A stretch of DNA of 64,000 nucleotides, from positions 1 through 64,000 of the forward strand of contig NZ_JAIBES010000046.1 in assembly GCF_019459305.1 (NCBI RefSeq), written 5' to 3'. The notes under the pieces were generated by a model, which did no database searches, was not told where the DNA came from, and was given only the letters and a program-made list of their open reading frames with translations. The position numbers and the translations under genes are program-made. The DNA comes from Sphingopyxis sp. (GTDB lineage: Bacteria; Pseudomonadota; Alphaproteobacteria; Sphingomonadales; Sphingomonadaceae). Shown in pieces: positions 18,358-30,159 of the stretch (positions are counted from its first letter, which is position 1; each line of letters opens with the position of its first letter).

Positions 18358-19355
18358 ACGACGGCGACTGGAAGACGCACAGCCTCCATCACCTGGTACG
18401 CGGGTGGATCCGGGACGTGGCTGGGCCGCACCATTAAAACAGGAACCGGCGAATGCGTCATCAAATAGGCAGCGACGCTACCATATGGCAAATCGGCGTT
18501 ATGGCGGCCGCCATTACCCCGCGCGGAAAGTATGACGAGGTCGGCGCTTTCGGCGGCAATCATTGCCGTCAGCTGCGTGCGGGCATCGTCGCTTCGCACC
18601 AGAAGCGTGCGGACCGCTATGCCGGAGGCGGCAACGCAGCCCTGCATGCGCTCAAGATAGCTTCGGGCGAATAATTCGTTTCTCTTGACGACAGTATCCC
18701 GAAGCTCGCGGTCGCTCGCGCCGAGAGGGCTGGGTTCCATGAATTCAGGGGTGGGAACGACATGCGTCAGTATGAGCTCCGCTTTAGCTGACTTCGCCAG
18801 TCGCACGGCCAAAGGCAGGACACTTTCAGCCCATTTTGACCCATCGAGCGGAACCAGGATTCTACGGTAGCGCTGATCCGGCATAACCGATGCTGATCCC
18901 GGGACGAGGAGGATCGACGCCGGTGCCTGCTCGAGAACGCTGCGGGCGGTGCCGCCAAGCGCCCCTGGTGAAGCGCTGCCGCCATTGGCACCTATAACCA
19001 GAAGGTGCGCCGATTGCTCACAGGAATAGCGGCAGATCTCGTCGGCGACCACCCCTTCGGAGAGTTTGAGCTGGGCAGTCCGGCCGGAAGGTGGTCTGGA
19101 TGACGTCAGCGCTCCAAGCGCGCGTCTTGCCTCGTGTCGGCGAAGATCCCATTCGATTGGGTCAGGCCGAACCTTGGCATCCGGACGAGCGTCCAGCACA
19201 TGCATGAAGGTGACCGGCAGGTCCAGCGCCGACGCAATCGCATGAGCATGTGCCGCCACGCCTGGTGCATGCGCCGAGTTGTCGATGCACGCCACAACCT
19301 GCCTGTCTTCAGCCGTTCGGACTGGACGAAACAAAACCGAATCTGGAATCGACAT
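18354..19355 (-). CDS. universal stress protein, two UspA domains
   Basis: A 333-residue tandem UspA protein. Domain 1 runs to about residue 150 with LLVIGANGGSASPG. Domain 2 begins RRILVPLDGSKWAESVLPLA and ends ADLVILSARGNGGR, then LPYGSVAAYL and PVPVLMVRP. ATG 19355 is chosen because CAGGAG lies a few bases upstream on the minus strand. Its stop overlaps the TTG start of the NdvB-like gene, making an operon. This suggests that envelope glucan synthesis is switched on with the stress response. Gene-level function beyond Usp is unknown. Confidence 0.85.
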   Translation of the reverse strand: MSIPDSVLFRPVRTAEDRQVVACIDNSAHAPGVAAHAHAIASALDLPVTFMHVLDARPDAKVRPDPIEWDLRRHEARRALGALTSSRPPSGRTAQLKLSEGVVADEICRYSCEQSAHLLVIGANGGSASPGALGGTARSVLEQAPASILLVPGSASVMPDQRYRRILVPLDGSKWAESVLPLAVRLAKSAKAELILTHVVPTPEFMEPSPLGASDRELRDTVVKRNELFARSYLERMQGCVAASGIAVRTLLVRSDDARTQLTAMIAAESADLVILSARGNGGRHNADLPYGSVAAYLMTHSPVPVLMVRPSHVPDPPAYQVMEAVRLPVAVV

Positions 19356-19713
19356 CTTGGGTCTCCTGGAACATTTCGCAGCCTTGTGGTGCGGTCTCGA
19401 TCGCACTGCGCGGTCCCGCTGCCGACCGCGAAGGTCAAGCAGCCTAGAGCCCCAGAGGCTGCGATTTGTGCCGGAAATATACTGACTCAGAAGGAGCGCG
19501 GCCGATATACGGGATTATACGGGCGCGCCGACGTTGCTGGAACCGCGCCCGCCGTTCGCCGCATCGGTCGTCGTCGACCCCGAGTTGCCGCTCGCATTCG
19601 CCTGCGCGGAGCACAGCGGTTGGCGGCCGCCAGCCGAAAACGCCATGCGAGATGGAAAAGACGCGGATACAGAAGGCAAGACGCGCGAGGCTAGGCCCCC
19701 GAACGGGCCAGAA
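19356..19713. other. 358-base gap between two leftward Usp genes
   Basis: No convincing coding sequence. It contains the dyad at 19470-19485 and two short GC-rich inverted repeats (CAGCCT/AGGCTG near 19440-19461; GGCCC/GGGCC near 19695-19710) without T runs. It probably carries the promoter of the Usp-NdvB operon. Confidence 0.45.
19470..19485. promoter_or_regulatory. dyad GCCGGA-N4-TACTGA
   Basis: A copy of the stress-set dyad 115 bases before the Usp-NdvB operon. Read on the minus strand it is TCAGTA-N4-TCCGGC. The left half (plus strand) fits at 4 of 6 and the right half at 5 of 6 positions. Confidence 0.3.
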
Positions 19714-20562
19714 TCAGACCGGCTCGCGAACGACCAGCGTGTCGACCGGCACGCTACGGAGCAACATCTCGGCGATACTGCCGAATACGGCCTTGGAGAA
19801 ACCGCTGCGCCCGTGCGTCCCGATCACGACAAGATCGGCCTCCAGTTTGTCGACAAGCTGGTCGGCAACGCCTTGAGTATCGCCATATTCGAGGTGCGAT
19901 GTTACGCGCCGACGGATCTCGTCCGGGATTACCGGATCATTCAGGAAATCGTCGAACTCGCTCTGCACTTCGGCCCGCACATCATCGACGTTAAGCTCGA
20001 TGTTCACAAACCCTTCATAGGCGACGTGAAAGGCATGAAAAACATGTAACTTCGCTTCGGGAAACAGCCGGGCTGCCGTCAGCAGCGCGTAGCGCGAGCA
20101 TGCCGAAAAATCCGTGGCCGCGACCATGTTGCGGTAGTTCGCCCGAGGACGCTGCTTGACGACGAGCACGGGCTGCGCCGCTTTGCGGACCACACGCTCG
20201 ACCGCTGTGCCGATGAAGGAATCGCCCAGGCTGTTGAAGCGCGCCACGCCGGTAACGATAAGGCTGCAACCATTCACCTCCGCTGCTTCGACGATTTTGG
20301 AGGGCGCCGAGCCCTCTGCTGTCCGTATTTCGACCGCGGCAGCGGGATCGGGCAGCACGGACCGCACCGCGGCATCGGTGCGCTCGGGCGTCGCTGCCAG
20401 TCGGGAGCCTTCCTCGATCACATGAAAAACGATGAGGCCGACGTCCTGCGCATCGGCGGTCATAATCGCCCGGTCGATGGCGCGATCCGACTGGGGCCGC
20501 AGATCGGTTGCGACCAAGATCGGGCCATTGTCGGTTTCAAGACTGTCGATTTTATCCATCAT
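19714..20562 (-). CDS. universal stress protein, two UspA domains
   Basis: A 282-residue tandem UspA protein. Domain 1 starts GPILVATDLRPQSDRAIDRA. Domain 2 starts NMVAATDFSACSRYALLTA and ends with an intact ATP-binding signature G-T-H-G-R-S-G-F-S-K-A-V-F-G-S (G-2x-G-9x-G-S). Of the four Usps here, this is the one best equipped to bind ATP. A GAGGAAGAT ribosome-binding site precedes ATG 20562; ATG 20559 is equally possible. It diverges from the lactate dehydrogenase gene across 422 bases. Confidence 0.88.
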   Translation of the reverse strand: MMDKIDSLETDNGPILVATDLRPQSDRAIDRAIMTADAQDVGLIVFHVIEEGSRLAATPERTDAAVRSVLPDPAAAVEIRTAEGSAPSKIVEAAEVNGCSLIVTGVARFNSLGDSFIGTAVERVVRKAAQPVLVVKQRPRANYRNMVAATDFSACSRYALLTAARLFPEAKLHVFHAFHVAYEGFVNIELNVDDVRAEVQSEFDDFLNDPVIPDEIRRRVTSHLEYGDTQGVADQLVDKLEADLVVIGTHGRSGFSKAVFGSIAEMLLRSVPVDTLVVREPV

Positions 20563-20984
20563 TTATCTTCCTCGATTTGATCGTGGCGAACCGCGTTTGC
20601 TTTGTCGCTGCGCTGCGCCGGGAAGACATCGATCTCTGCGTTGCAATTGACCTCTTGGGTCACGCTGCCAGCCGATATTTCTCATGACCGGTCCTACCCG
20701 TGCTGCGCGCCAAGATGGCCGCGCCGCACGGGGCGGTCAGAACGCGGAGAAAAATCCGTATCGACGAGGATCAAGGTCAATATTTGAGTCCAGATCTGCG
20801 CAGGTTAGCGATCGCGGCCACCACAGCTGGCGGCAGTGGTCCGTATGCTTCACCCTATAACGACCTCCTCGGCGGCATTTTATCAGGGATACTACTGACA
20901 TCGCGTTGAAGCCGACCGCCCTAAATGCCGAGCAGCTACACAGCAGACAGGGTGGTCGGGCCCGTTTTGCAGAAAGACAAATAT
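20563..20984. other. 422-base divergent regulatory region
   Basis: No gene is supported between the Usp and ldhA. Visible elements are an inverted repeat TGACC-N5-GGTCA at 20648-20662, half-sites TCCGTA at 20755 and 20840, and the dyad TCAGGG-N4-TACTGA at 20883-20898. The run of motif fragments suggests a complex promoter serving both directions. Confidence 0.4.
20883..20898. promoter_or_regulatory. dyad TCAGGG-N4-TACTGA
   Basis: A copy of the stress-set dyad 87 bases before the ldhA ATG. The right half is TACTGA as at 8221 and 19480; the left half keeps TCxG only. A perfect half-site TCCGTA lies 43 bases further upstream. Confidence 0.3.
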
Positions 20985-21995
20985 ATGCGCGTCGCCGTTT
21001 TCAGCTCAAAAGCCTATGATCAGGAATTTCTCGCCGCTGCCAATCTGACTGTGAAAAACAGGCACGAGTTGATGTTCCTCGACGCGCGCCTCGGCCCGGA
21101 AACGGCCCAGCTCGGCCAAAAATGGGATGCGGTCTGTGTCTTCGTCAACGACGTCCTCGACCGGTCGGTTCTCGAAATCCTCAGCGCCGGCGGCACGCGG
21201 CTGGTCGCCCTGCGCTGCGCGGGATTCAACAATGTGGATCTGGCAGCGGCCCGCGATGTCGGTATAGTTGTGGCCCGGGTGCCCGCCTATTCGCCTGAAG
21301 CTGTCGCTGAACATACCGCGGCGTTGATCCTGTCCCTCAATCGAAAGATTCACCGGGCCTACGCCCGGGTGCGCGAAGGGAATTTCTCGCTCGACGGATT
21401 GATCGGCTTCGACATGAAGGGGCGCACCATCGGCATCGTGGGGACCGGCCGGATCGGGGTTTGCGTCGCGCGCATCATGCGAGGATTCGGTTGCCAGGTG
21501 ACGGGGGTCGACCCGCGCCATGATCCCATGTTCGTCGAGGCTGGCGGCCGATATGTCGAACTGCCGGAACTCCTCGCCACATCCGACATCATTACATTGC
21601 ATTGCCCGCTCACGAGCGAGACCCATCACCTCATCGATACAAGGGCGATCGATCTGATGAAAGAAGGGGTGATGATCATCAACACCGGTCGCGGCGCCCT
21701 GGTCGAGACAAAAGCGCTCATCAAGGGCCTCAAAAGCGGGAAAGTCGGTCATGTCGGGCTGGACGTTTATGAAGAAGAAAGCGATTTGTTCTTCGAGAAC
21801 CTGTCCAGCCAGATCATCCAGGACGATATTTTCGCCCGATTGCTGACCTTTCCCAATGTGCTGATCACCGGCCACCAGGCGTTTCTCACCCGGGAGGCGT
21901 TGCGCGCGATTGCGGAAACGACGATCGCCAATATTTCGCAGTTCGAGCAATCGGGTTGCCCCGTCCACCCGGTTACGCTCGACAAGCCGGGATAA
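20985..21995 (+). CDS. ldhA: D-lactate dehydrogenase (fermentative, LdhA-like)
   Basis: A 336-residue member of the D-2-hydroxyacid dehydrogenase family. It starts [16 protein letters not shown], typical of fermentative LdhA. The Rossmann motif is [16 protein letters not shown]. Catalytic residues are in place: Arg in [13 protein letters not shown]-type text, Glu in [10 protein letters not shown], and His in [10 protein letters not shown]. It reduces pyruvate to D-lactate with NADH in the cytoplasm, re-oxidising NADH when respiration is limited. ATG 20985 gives the family length (about 330); a start 20 codons earlier would add unmatched residues. A lactate permease begins 4 bases after the stop, so the pair makes and moves lactate. 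Confidence 0.88.
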   Translation: MRVAVFSSKAYDQEFLAAANLTVKNRHELMFLDARLGPETAQLGQKWDAVCVFVNDVLDRSVLEILSAGGTRLVALRCAGFNNVDLAAARDVGIVVARVPAYSPEAVAEHTAALILSLNRKIHRAYARVREGNFSLDGLIGFDMKGRTIGIVGTGRIGVCVARIMRGFGCQVTGVDPRHDPMFVEAGGRYVELPELLATSDIITLHCPLTSETHHLIDTRAIDLMKEGVMIINTGRGALVETKALIKGLKSGKVGHVGLDVYEEESDLFFENLSSQIIQDDIFARLLTFPNVLITGHQAFLTREALRAIAETTIANISQFEQSGCPVHPVTLDKPG

Positions 21996-21998
21996 GGC

Positions 21999-23480
21999 GT
22001 GGCGATCTGGCTCGCACTCGTCCCGATTCTGCTGATGCTGTTTTGCATGGCTGCGCTGGGTTGGTCGGCAGCGCGCGCGGGCATGGTGGGCGCCGCCGCG
22101 GTCATCGGCGTCGGCAATTTCCTGTTCGGCTATGAACTCAGCTTTTTGAATCTGATGGGTCCGCTGCTGGAGGCGGCCTTCACCGCGGCAACGATCCTGT
22201 GGATCATATACCCGGCCCTCGTCCTTCACGAGTTTCAGCAACGCACCGGCGCGTCCGAGCGCATCGGGGTCTGGCTGACGTCCATTTCTGATCGACCGCA
22301 AGTGCGCGTGCTCATCCTTGCCTGGTTTTTTGCCTTGCTGCTGGAAGGCGCGGCGGGCTTTGGTACACCCGTGGCGCTGGTGGCCCCGATGCTCATCGCG
22401 CTCGGCTTCTCGCCGCTGCGCTCGTTGATTCTCGCATTGATCGGGCATGCCGCCGGCGTCTCTTTCGGGGCCGTTGGCACACCGATGCTACCCCTGATCG
22501 AGGTGTCGCAAGTCATGCCGAAGGATCTGTCGCTTGCCGTCATGCTCCTGCACGCCGCGCTCGGGTGGACGCTCGTGGCCCTGATATTTCACCTGTCGCG
22601 GACCGAGCAGCGCCGTGCGAGCTGGGTCATCATACCCATCGCGGCGCTTTTGTTCGCCCTGCCGGCCCTCTCGTTGGCCTGGCTAACCGGGCCCGAGCTC
22701 CCCACTATCGGCGGCGCATTGATCGGGGGCCTGGCGTTCGTCACCCTGGCAAAACGGCAATGGCCCGGGGCCGGCACCGAGCACGGCACAACGAAGGGCC
22801 TCCTTTTCGCCGCCCTGCCCTATGGGCTGATCCTGGTGCTGCTTTTCCTGACGCGGGCCGTCCCGGTTGCTTCGATGACGCTCCAATCCTTCGCGCTCGA
22901 CTGGGAATGGGCCGGACAATTCAGCGGCACGGTCAAGCCCTTATATCACCCCGGCACGATGCTGATGATCGCCCTGGTCGGCACGGCGCTAGCGCGCATC
23001 GATCAGAGGATGGTGATCATGCCGTCGCTGCGCGCGGCGGCAAGCCGCCTGCCCGAAGTTACAGTGGCGCTCGTCTGCGTGCTGCTGATGGCCAGGGTCA
23101 TGGCGCACAGCGGAATGATCGACGCTTTGGCTACCGCCGCATCAAGATCATTGGGATCGGCGTGGCCCGCCGCCATTCCTTTTGTCGCCGCCCTGGGATC
23201 CTTTGCAACCGGATCGGCCACCGCCTCGAACATCCTGCTTGCGGAATTTCAGCTCGCCGCGGCCAGGGTAGCGGGTCTGGGGCCGCTGCCGGCGCTCGCG
23301 GGCCAGAGCTTCGGGGCGGCAATCGGAAACATCATCGCGCCGCACAATATTGTCGCAGGTGCCGCCACCGTCGGGTTGATTGGCCGCGAAGGAGCGGTGC
23401 TCAAGATGACGCTGCCGGTGTGCCTCGCTTATGCAGGACTGGGCGCTCTGCTGCTACTGGCATTCACCGCGCTCGCGTGA
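21999..23480 (+). CDS. lctP: L-lactate permease family transporter
   Basis: A 493-residue, roughly 13-segment membrane protein of the LctP/LldP family. Signatures are FALLLEGAAGFGTPVALVAP, GHAAGVSFGAVGTPMLPLIE and GSATASNILLAEFQ. It imports or exchanges lactate (and glycolate) with protons. GTG 21999 follows the ldhA stop by 3 bases. Here it more likely serves lactate efflux or recovery linked to LdhA than growth on lactate, but that is inference. Its last 52 bases overlap the tail of the convergent ppsA gene on the other strand. Confidence 0.88.
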   Translation: MAIWLALVPILLMLFCMAALGWSAARAGMVGAAAVIGVGNFLFGYELSFLNLMGPLLEAAFTAATILWIIYPALVLHEFQQRTGASERIGVWLTSISDRPQVRVLILAWFFALLLEGAAGFGTPVALVAPMLIALGFSPLRSLILALIGHAAGVSFGAVGTPMLPLIEVSQVMPKDLSLAVMLLHAALGWTLVALIFHLSRTEQRRASWVIIPIAALLFALPALSLAWLTGPELPTIGGALIGGLAFVTLAKRQWPGAGTEHGTTKGLLFAALPYGLILVLLFLTRAVPVASMTLQSFALDWEWAGQFSGTVKPLYHPGTMLMIALVGTALARIDQRMVIMPSLRAAASRLPEVTVALVCVLLMARVMAHSGMIDALATAASRSLGSAWPAAIPFVAALGSFATGSATASNILLAEFQLAAARVAGLGPLPALAGQSFGAAIGNIIAPHNIVAGAATVGLIGREGAVLKMTLPVCLAYAGLGALLLLAFTALA

Positions 23481-25879
23481 GGCGATGCGGCCGCGGCGGC
23501 CTCGGCACTGGCGATCACCGAACAGGTCTTCACGAAACTGTCCGGATTGAGCGAGATCGAATCGATGCCTTCTCCCACCAGGAATTCGGCGAAATCGGGA
23601 TAGTTGCTCGGTGCCTGGCCGCAGATACCGATCTTGATCTTCGCCGCGTGCGCTTTGGCGATGGCCTCGGCGATCGCCACCTGCACCGCCTCGTCGCGCT
23701 CATCGAACATTTTTGCCAATATTTCGGAATCCCGGTCGACCCCGAGCAACAGCTGCGTGAGGTCATTCGATCCGATGGAAAAACCGTCGAACCGCGCGGC
23801 GAATTTTTCGGCCAGCAGCACATTGGAGGGGATTTCGCACATCATATACACTTGCAGCCCATTTTCGCCCCGTCGCAGCCCGTTCTCCGCCATGGCGGCG
23901 AGCACGCGATCGGCCTCTGCCGGGGTGCGGCAGAAGGGCACCATCACGATCACATTGGCGAAGCCGAGCTCGTCGCGCACCTTGCGCAGCGCTCTGCATT
24001 CGAGTGCGAAACCGTCGCGATAGCGTTCGTCATAATAGCGCGATGCGCCCCGAAAGCCGAGCATGGGGTTTTCTTCCCGCGGCTCAAAGGCATCGCCACC
24101 GATCAGATGCGCATATTCGTTGGTCTTGAAGTCACTGAGGCGGACGATCGCCGGATGCGGAAAGAAAGGGGCAGCCAGGCGCGCGATGCCGCGCGCCAGC
24201 GTGTCGACAAAATAGTCGGCAGGGCTTGCGTGCCCGCGGACCAGATCTCGGATGAGACGGTTATCTGCGGCGGAAACCCGGTCCGGGTTCAGCAGGGCCA
24301 TCGGATGGACCTTGATCAGATTGCTGATGATGAATTCCATCCGGGCAAGGCCGACCCCCTTGGCGGGCAGGCGCCACCATTGGAACGAAGCCGCGGGCTC
24401 GGCAATATTGAGCATCACCTCGGTACGGGTTTCCGGAATGGATGAAAGGTCGACATCCTCGACGGCGTAATCGAGCAATCCCGGATAGACCGAACCCACT
24501 TCGCCACCGGCGCATGACAAGGTGATCTCCTGGCCATCGCGGAGCGTCGAAGTTGCGATGCCGGTCCCGACCACCGCAGGCACGCCAAGCTCGCGGCTGA
24601 CGATGGCGGCGTGACTGGTACTGCCGCCGCGATCGGTGATGATTCCGGCTGCACGCTTCATGATCGGCACCCAATCGGGATCGGTATTTCCGGTCACCAA
24701 TATTGCACCGTCCGGAAACGCCGCCATGTCCGATGGACTGTGGATCAGGCAAACCTTGCCGCTGGCAACCGCACTGCCAATAGCCACCCCGGTCATGAGC
24801 GGCGCGGCATCCGTTCTGAATAAATAGCGGCGGAAACTCGCCTGCCCGGCACCGGCGTGGATGGTTTCAGGCCGGGCCTGAACGAGGTAGAGGAGGCCAT
24901 TGCTGCCGTCCTTGGCCCATTCCAGATCCATGGGCCGTCCATAATGTTCTTCCACGGCTACCGCCCACCGGCCGAGCTCAAGAATCTCGTCGTCGCTCAA
25001 GACAAATGCCCTGCGCTCCGCGCTGGTCGAGGCAATGACGCGGGTCTGGCTACTGCCTTCCTCGGCATATATCATCCGGATCGCCTTTTCGCCCAGCGAC
25101 TTCTCGATGATCGGGCAGGCTCCGGGCCGTTCGAGCAATGGCTTGAACACGATGTACCGATCGGGATTCACGGCCCCCTGGACGACGGTTTCGCCGAGGC
25201 CCCAGGTCGCACTGATCGTGGCAACGCCGGGAAACCCAGACTCTGTATCGATCGTAAACATCACGCCGGACCCTGCGATGTCGGCGCGAACCATTTGTTG
25301 CACCCCAACCGAGAGAGCTACCGAGAAATGATCAAAGCCTTTCGTCTCGCGGTAACTGATCGCACGGTCTGTAAACAGGGATGCGAAGCAGCGCAGACAC
25401 GCGTCGAGAAGAGCCTTTTCTCCGCGGATGTTGAGATAGGTTTCGTGCTGTCCCGCAAAGCTCGCATCGGGAAGATCTTCCGCAGTCGCGCTGCTGCGTA
25501 CTGCCACCGAGGGATCGGCCACGCCCGTCCTCTTGCCAAGCTCGCGATAGCCTGCGCGGATTTCGTCTGCCAGATGAGCAGGTAAGGTGCTTGCCAGCAT
25601 CAGCTCGCGGATCGCGCGTCCGGTCTCCTGAAGCGTCATTTTCCGGGAATGATTACGCGCGATGAGATTGCGGATCACCGGCTCAATTGCGTTCGCCGTT
25701 ACGAAATCGCGGAACGCGTCAGCGCTGGTTGCAAATCCGCCGGGAACCCTGACACCGGCCTTGCCGAGGCGGCTCGAGAGCTCGCCGAGCGATGCGTTCT
25801 TTCCGCCGACGGTCGCAATATCGCCGATACCGAGGTCTTCGAACCATAAAATTGCGGGCTTGGAAGTTGCGCTGGTCAT
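23429..25879 (-). CDS. ppsA: phosphoenolpyruvate synthase
   Basis: An 816-residue PEP synthase, usual length. The N-terminal ATP-grasp domain carries GGKNASLGELSSRL and SVAVRSSATAEDLPDASFAG. The swivelling domain has the phospho-histidine in TDRGGSTSHAAIVSREL (about residue 430). The C-terminal TIM barrel has SNDLTQLLLGVDRD and the catalytic Cys in KIGICGQAPSN. It converts pyruvate plus ATP to PEP, AMP and phosphate. Beside LdhA and lactate permease it could return lactate-derived pyruvate to PEP. A good GAGGTGAG site precedes ATG 25879. The perfect dyad at 25950-25965 lies 71 bases upstream. Control by a PSRP-type regulator is possible but none is seen here. Confidence 0.93.
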   Translation of the reverse strand: MTSATSKPAILWFEDLGIGDIATVGGKNASLGELSSRLGKAGVRVPGGFATSADAFRDFVTANAIEPVIRNLIARNHSRKMTLQETGRAIRELMLASTLPAHLADEIRAGYRELGKRTGVADPSVAVRSSATAEDLPDASFAGQHETYLNIRGEKALLDACLRCFASLFTDRAISYRETKGFDHFSVALSVGVQQMVRADIAGSGVMFTIDTESGFPGVATISATWGLGETVVQGAVNPDRYIVFKPLLERPGACPIIEKSLGEKAIRMIYAEEGSSQTRVIASTSAERRAFVLSDDEILELGRWAVAVEEHYGRPMDLEWAKDGSNGLLYLVQARPETIHAGAGQASFRRYLFRTDAAPLMTGVAIGSAVASGKVCLIHSPSDMAAFPDGAILVTGNTDPDWVPIMKRAAGIITDRGGSTSHAAIVSRELGVPAVVGTGIATSTLRDGQEITLSCAGGEVGSVYPGLLDYAVEDVDLSSIPETRTEVMLNIAEPAASFQWWRLPAKGVGLARMEFIISNLIKVHPMALLNPDRVSAADNRLIRDLVRGHASPADYFVDTLARGIARLAAPFFPHPAIVRLSDFKTNEYAHLIGGDAFEPREENPMLGFRGASRYYDERYRDGFALECRALRKVRDELGFANVIVMVPFCRTPAEADRVLAAMAENGLRRGENGLQVYMMCEIPSNVLLAEKFAARFDGFSIGSNDLTQLLLGVDRDSEILAKMFDERDEAVQVAIAEAIAKAHAAKIKIGICGQAPSNYPDFAEFLVGEGIDSISLNPDSFVKTCSVIASAEAAAAASPHASAVNASSSRAPSPA

Positions 25880-26221
25880 TTCATCTCACCTCGCTCGCCG
25901 TCGCAACGGCGGGAGTGCCCAGCCTAGGTCGCGCCGCAGTGCCGGTCTGTCCGTACTACTACGGATGGAGCGTGACCCTGAGCCACGGGTAAGGCCGTCG
26001 CTGTCCGGTACCCTCCGCGAGCGAGTGATTTCGGGAACTCGCCAAATCGGGTGCGGAAGTCATCTTTTAACCGTGTCACGACGCGGCGGCGGGGGCACGA
26101 AATCCTTTGTGGCGACAAGCAGCAAGGACGGTCGAGATTTCCTTTCATGCCGGGTGAAGTCAGGCCCACCGGAACGCTTTTCGTGCTCCGGTCAGAGGTA
26201 GATCGAAGGTTCAGGTTCAAT
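25880..26221. other. 342-base divergent regulatory region
   Basis: The gap between ppsA (leftward) and the P-type ATPase gene (rightward) shows no convincing coding sequence. An open frame upstream of the ATPase start from 26051 has no family match and I treat it as leader. The perfect TCCGTA-N4-TACGGA dyad at 25950-25965 is the main visible element. Confidence 0.45.
25950..25965. promoter_or_regulatory. perfect dyad TCCGTA-CTAC-TACGGA
   Basis: A perfect 6-4-6 inverted repeat between the divergent ppsA and P-type ATPase genes, 71 bases from the ppsA ATG and 257 from the ATPase ATG. Imperfect copies occur in most other promoter gaps of this half of the window. The size fits a dimeric LuxR/NarL/FixJ-type response regulator; the regulator is not encoded in the window. 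Confidence 0.5.
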
Positions 26222-28930
<2,709 letters not shown>

Positions 28931-28959
28931 CGCATGTGACCCGTTACCGACGGTCCGGC

Positions 28960-28975
28960 TACGTAGATTTACGGC
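28960..28975. promoter_or_regulatory. dyad TACGTA-N4-TACGGC
   Basis: A good copy of the stress-set dyad (5 of 6 in each half) 177 bases before the Usp start at 29152. It includes CTACGTAG, which fits the FixJ-type heptamer TAMGTAG as I recall it. Confidence 0.4.
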
Positions 28976-29151
28976 TTCCGAAAAGGGAACGATCATGGTC
29001 AAGCCGGGCGGACTTCGCCGTTAGTGGCAGCGGGCAGCCAGGCCCGGCTGGCAGGTCGCAGCAAACGGATCCGGGCGGGCTACGCTTGGCTTTGAGGCTG
29101 ACGCTGCGGGAGCGCGAAGTACAAGGTTCGAACGACCATGGAGTAGGCCCG

Positions 29152-29985
29152 ATGTCCGATCACAATCTTCTGCTTTATGCATCGCTGGAAGCCTCCGACC
29201 CCGCCTGCGGGCCAGCGGCTTATGCACTCGGAGCCGCGGCGGCCCTGGGTGCCCAGCTCGATGTCTTGGTCCCAAATCTCGACCTGCCCTTCACCGGTCA
29301 TTGGGAAGACCCCTCTGCCGAGGAGCTTGAACGGGAGTCGGCAGCGCGCCAACGGCAGGCGTCGGAATTGGCGGAGGCCATCGCCGAAGCGGCGCGCGCG
29401 CGCGGCGTTCCGGTATTCACGCAAACCGATTGGGCGCACGCTTTCGGCTTTTTGCCATTTTTGACCGACCGGGCGAAGCTCTATGACCTGATGATTACAG
29501 GTGTCGACCGAAGCAATTTTCTGAGTGAGCGAGAGATCGCCGAACAAGCCCTGTTTGAATCGGGTCGGCCCGTCGTGGTGGTCCCGAAGCAGTATGAGCT
29601 TTCTTTCGATTGCAGCCATGTGACAATTGCCTGGGACCACAGTCGCTCGGCTGCCCGTGCGCTGCACGATGCTCTGCCATTCCTTCGCTTGGCGAAGAAG
29701 ATCAGGTTCGTGGCTGTCGGGGGTGAAAAGCGTTTCCAGACCAACCCCGATCGTCAGATCATCGAACTCGCCATGCGACAGAAAGGTTTGGACGTGCGCT
29801 TCGAGCAGATCGAACTCAGGGAGAAATCGATCGGCCCGGCACTGCAGGACTATGCGTTGGAAGGCGGCGCTGACCTGCTCGTGATGGGTGCCTATGGCCA
29901 CTCCCGGTTTCGCGAATTTCTGCTGGGCGGCGCGACGCGCGAGATACTCGACAACCCGCGCTTGCCCGTTCTGCTGTCGCATTGA
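29152..29985 (+). CDS. universal stress protein, two UspA domains
   Basis: A 277-residue tandem UspA protein. Domain 1 starts HNLLLYASLEASDPACG and has an internal helical, Glu/Ala-rich stretch (about 55-85). Domain 2 contains VTIAWDHSRSAARALHDALP and ends ADLLVMGAYGHSRFREFLLG, then PRLPVLLSH. The ATP-loop is close to G-2x-G-9x-G but ends GGA, not GS. ATG 29152 has GGAG 8 bases upstream; an earlier ATG at 28936 would add 72 residues without Usp character. It is a single-gene unit after the ATPase gene and ends the stress half of the window. Confidence 0.85.
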   Translation: MSDHNLLLYASLEASDPACGPAAYALGAAAALGAQLDVLVPNLDLPFTGHWEDPSAEELERESAARQRQASELAEAIAEAARARGVPVFTQTDWAHAFGFLPFLTDRAKLYDLMITGVDRSNFLSEREIAEQALFESGRPVVVVPKQYELSFDCSHVTIAWDHSRSAARALHDALPFLRLAKKIRFVAVGGEKRFQTNPDRQIIELAMRQKGLDVRFEQIELREKSIGPALQDYALEGGADLLVMGAYGHSRFREFLLGGATREILDNPRLPVLLSH

Positions 29986-30073
29986 CCGAGCGATAGCGCG
30001 AAATAGCACACGGCCTTTCGCCTCTTTACTGCCTGCTGCGGTAAAGCGCGATTTTCGCCGCCGTCGGTAACCT

Positions 30074-30118
30074 GGGGCAGTGGCCGTTTCAGGCTGCCCC
30101 CTGCTGAGCAGGGGGCAG
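30074..30118. repeat. overlapping alternative hairpins
   Basis: CTGCCCCCTGC (30094-30104) pairs perfectly with GCAGGGGGCAG (30108-30118) around a TGA loop, an 11-bp stem. An upstream GGGGCAG (30074-30080) could instead pair with CTGCCCC (30094-30100). The two pairings exclude each other, as in an attenuator, but no U run follows. It may be the terminator of the preceding Usp gene or a leader switch. Confidence 0.45.
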
Positions 30119-30159
30119 ACGCGAAAATCCGGCGACAGTTTGCGGTCGCCCGAAGCGGT

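Noticed and set aside
21006-22448. Long leftward frame opposite ldhA and the lactate permease gene
   Set aside because: Antisense of two certain genes; Asp/Arg/Gln-rich text is the usual mirror of GC-rich coding DNA.
22565-24445. 626-codon rightward frame across lctP and ppsA
   Set aside because: It spans an out-of-frame part of one gene and the antisense of another, with no domain.
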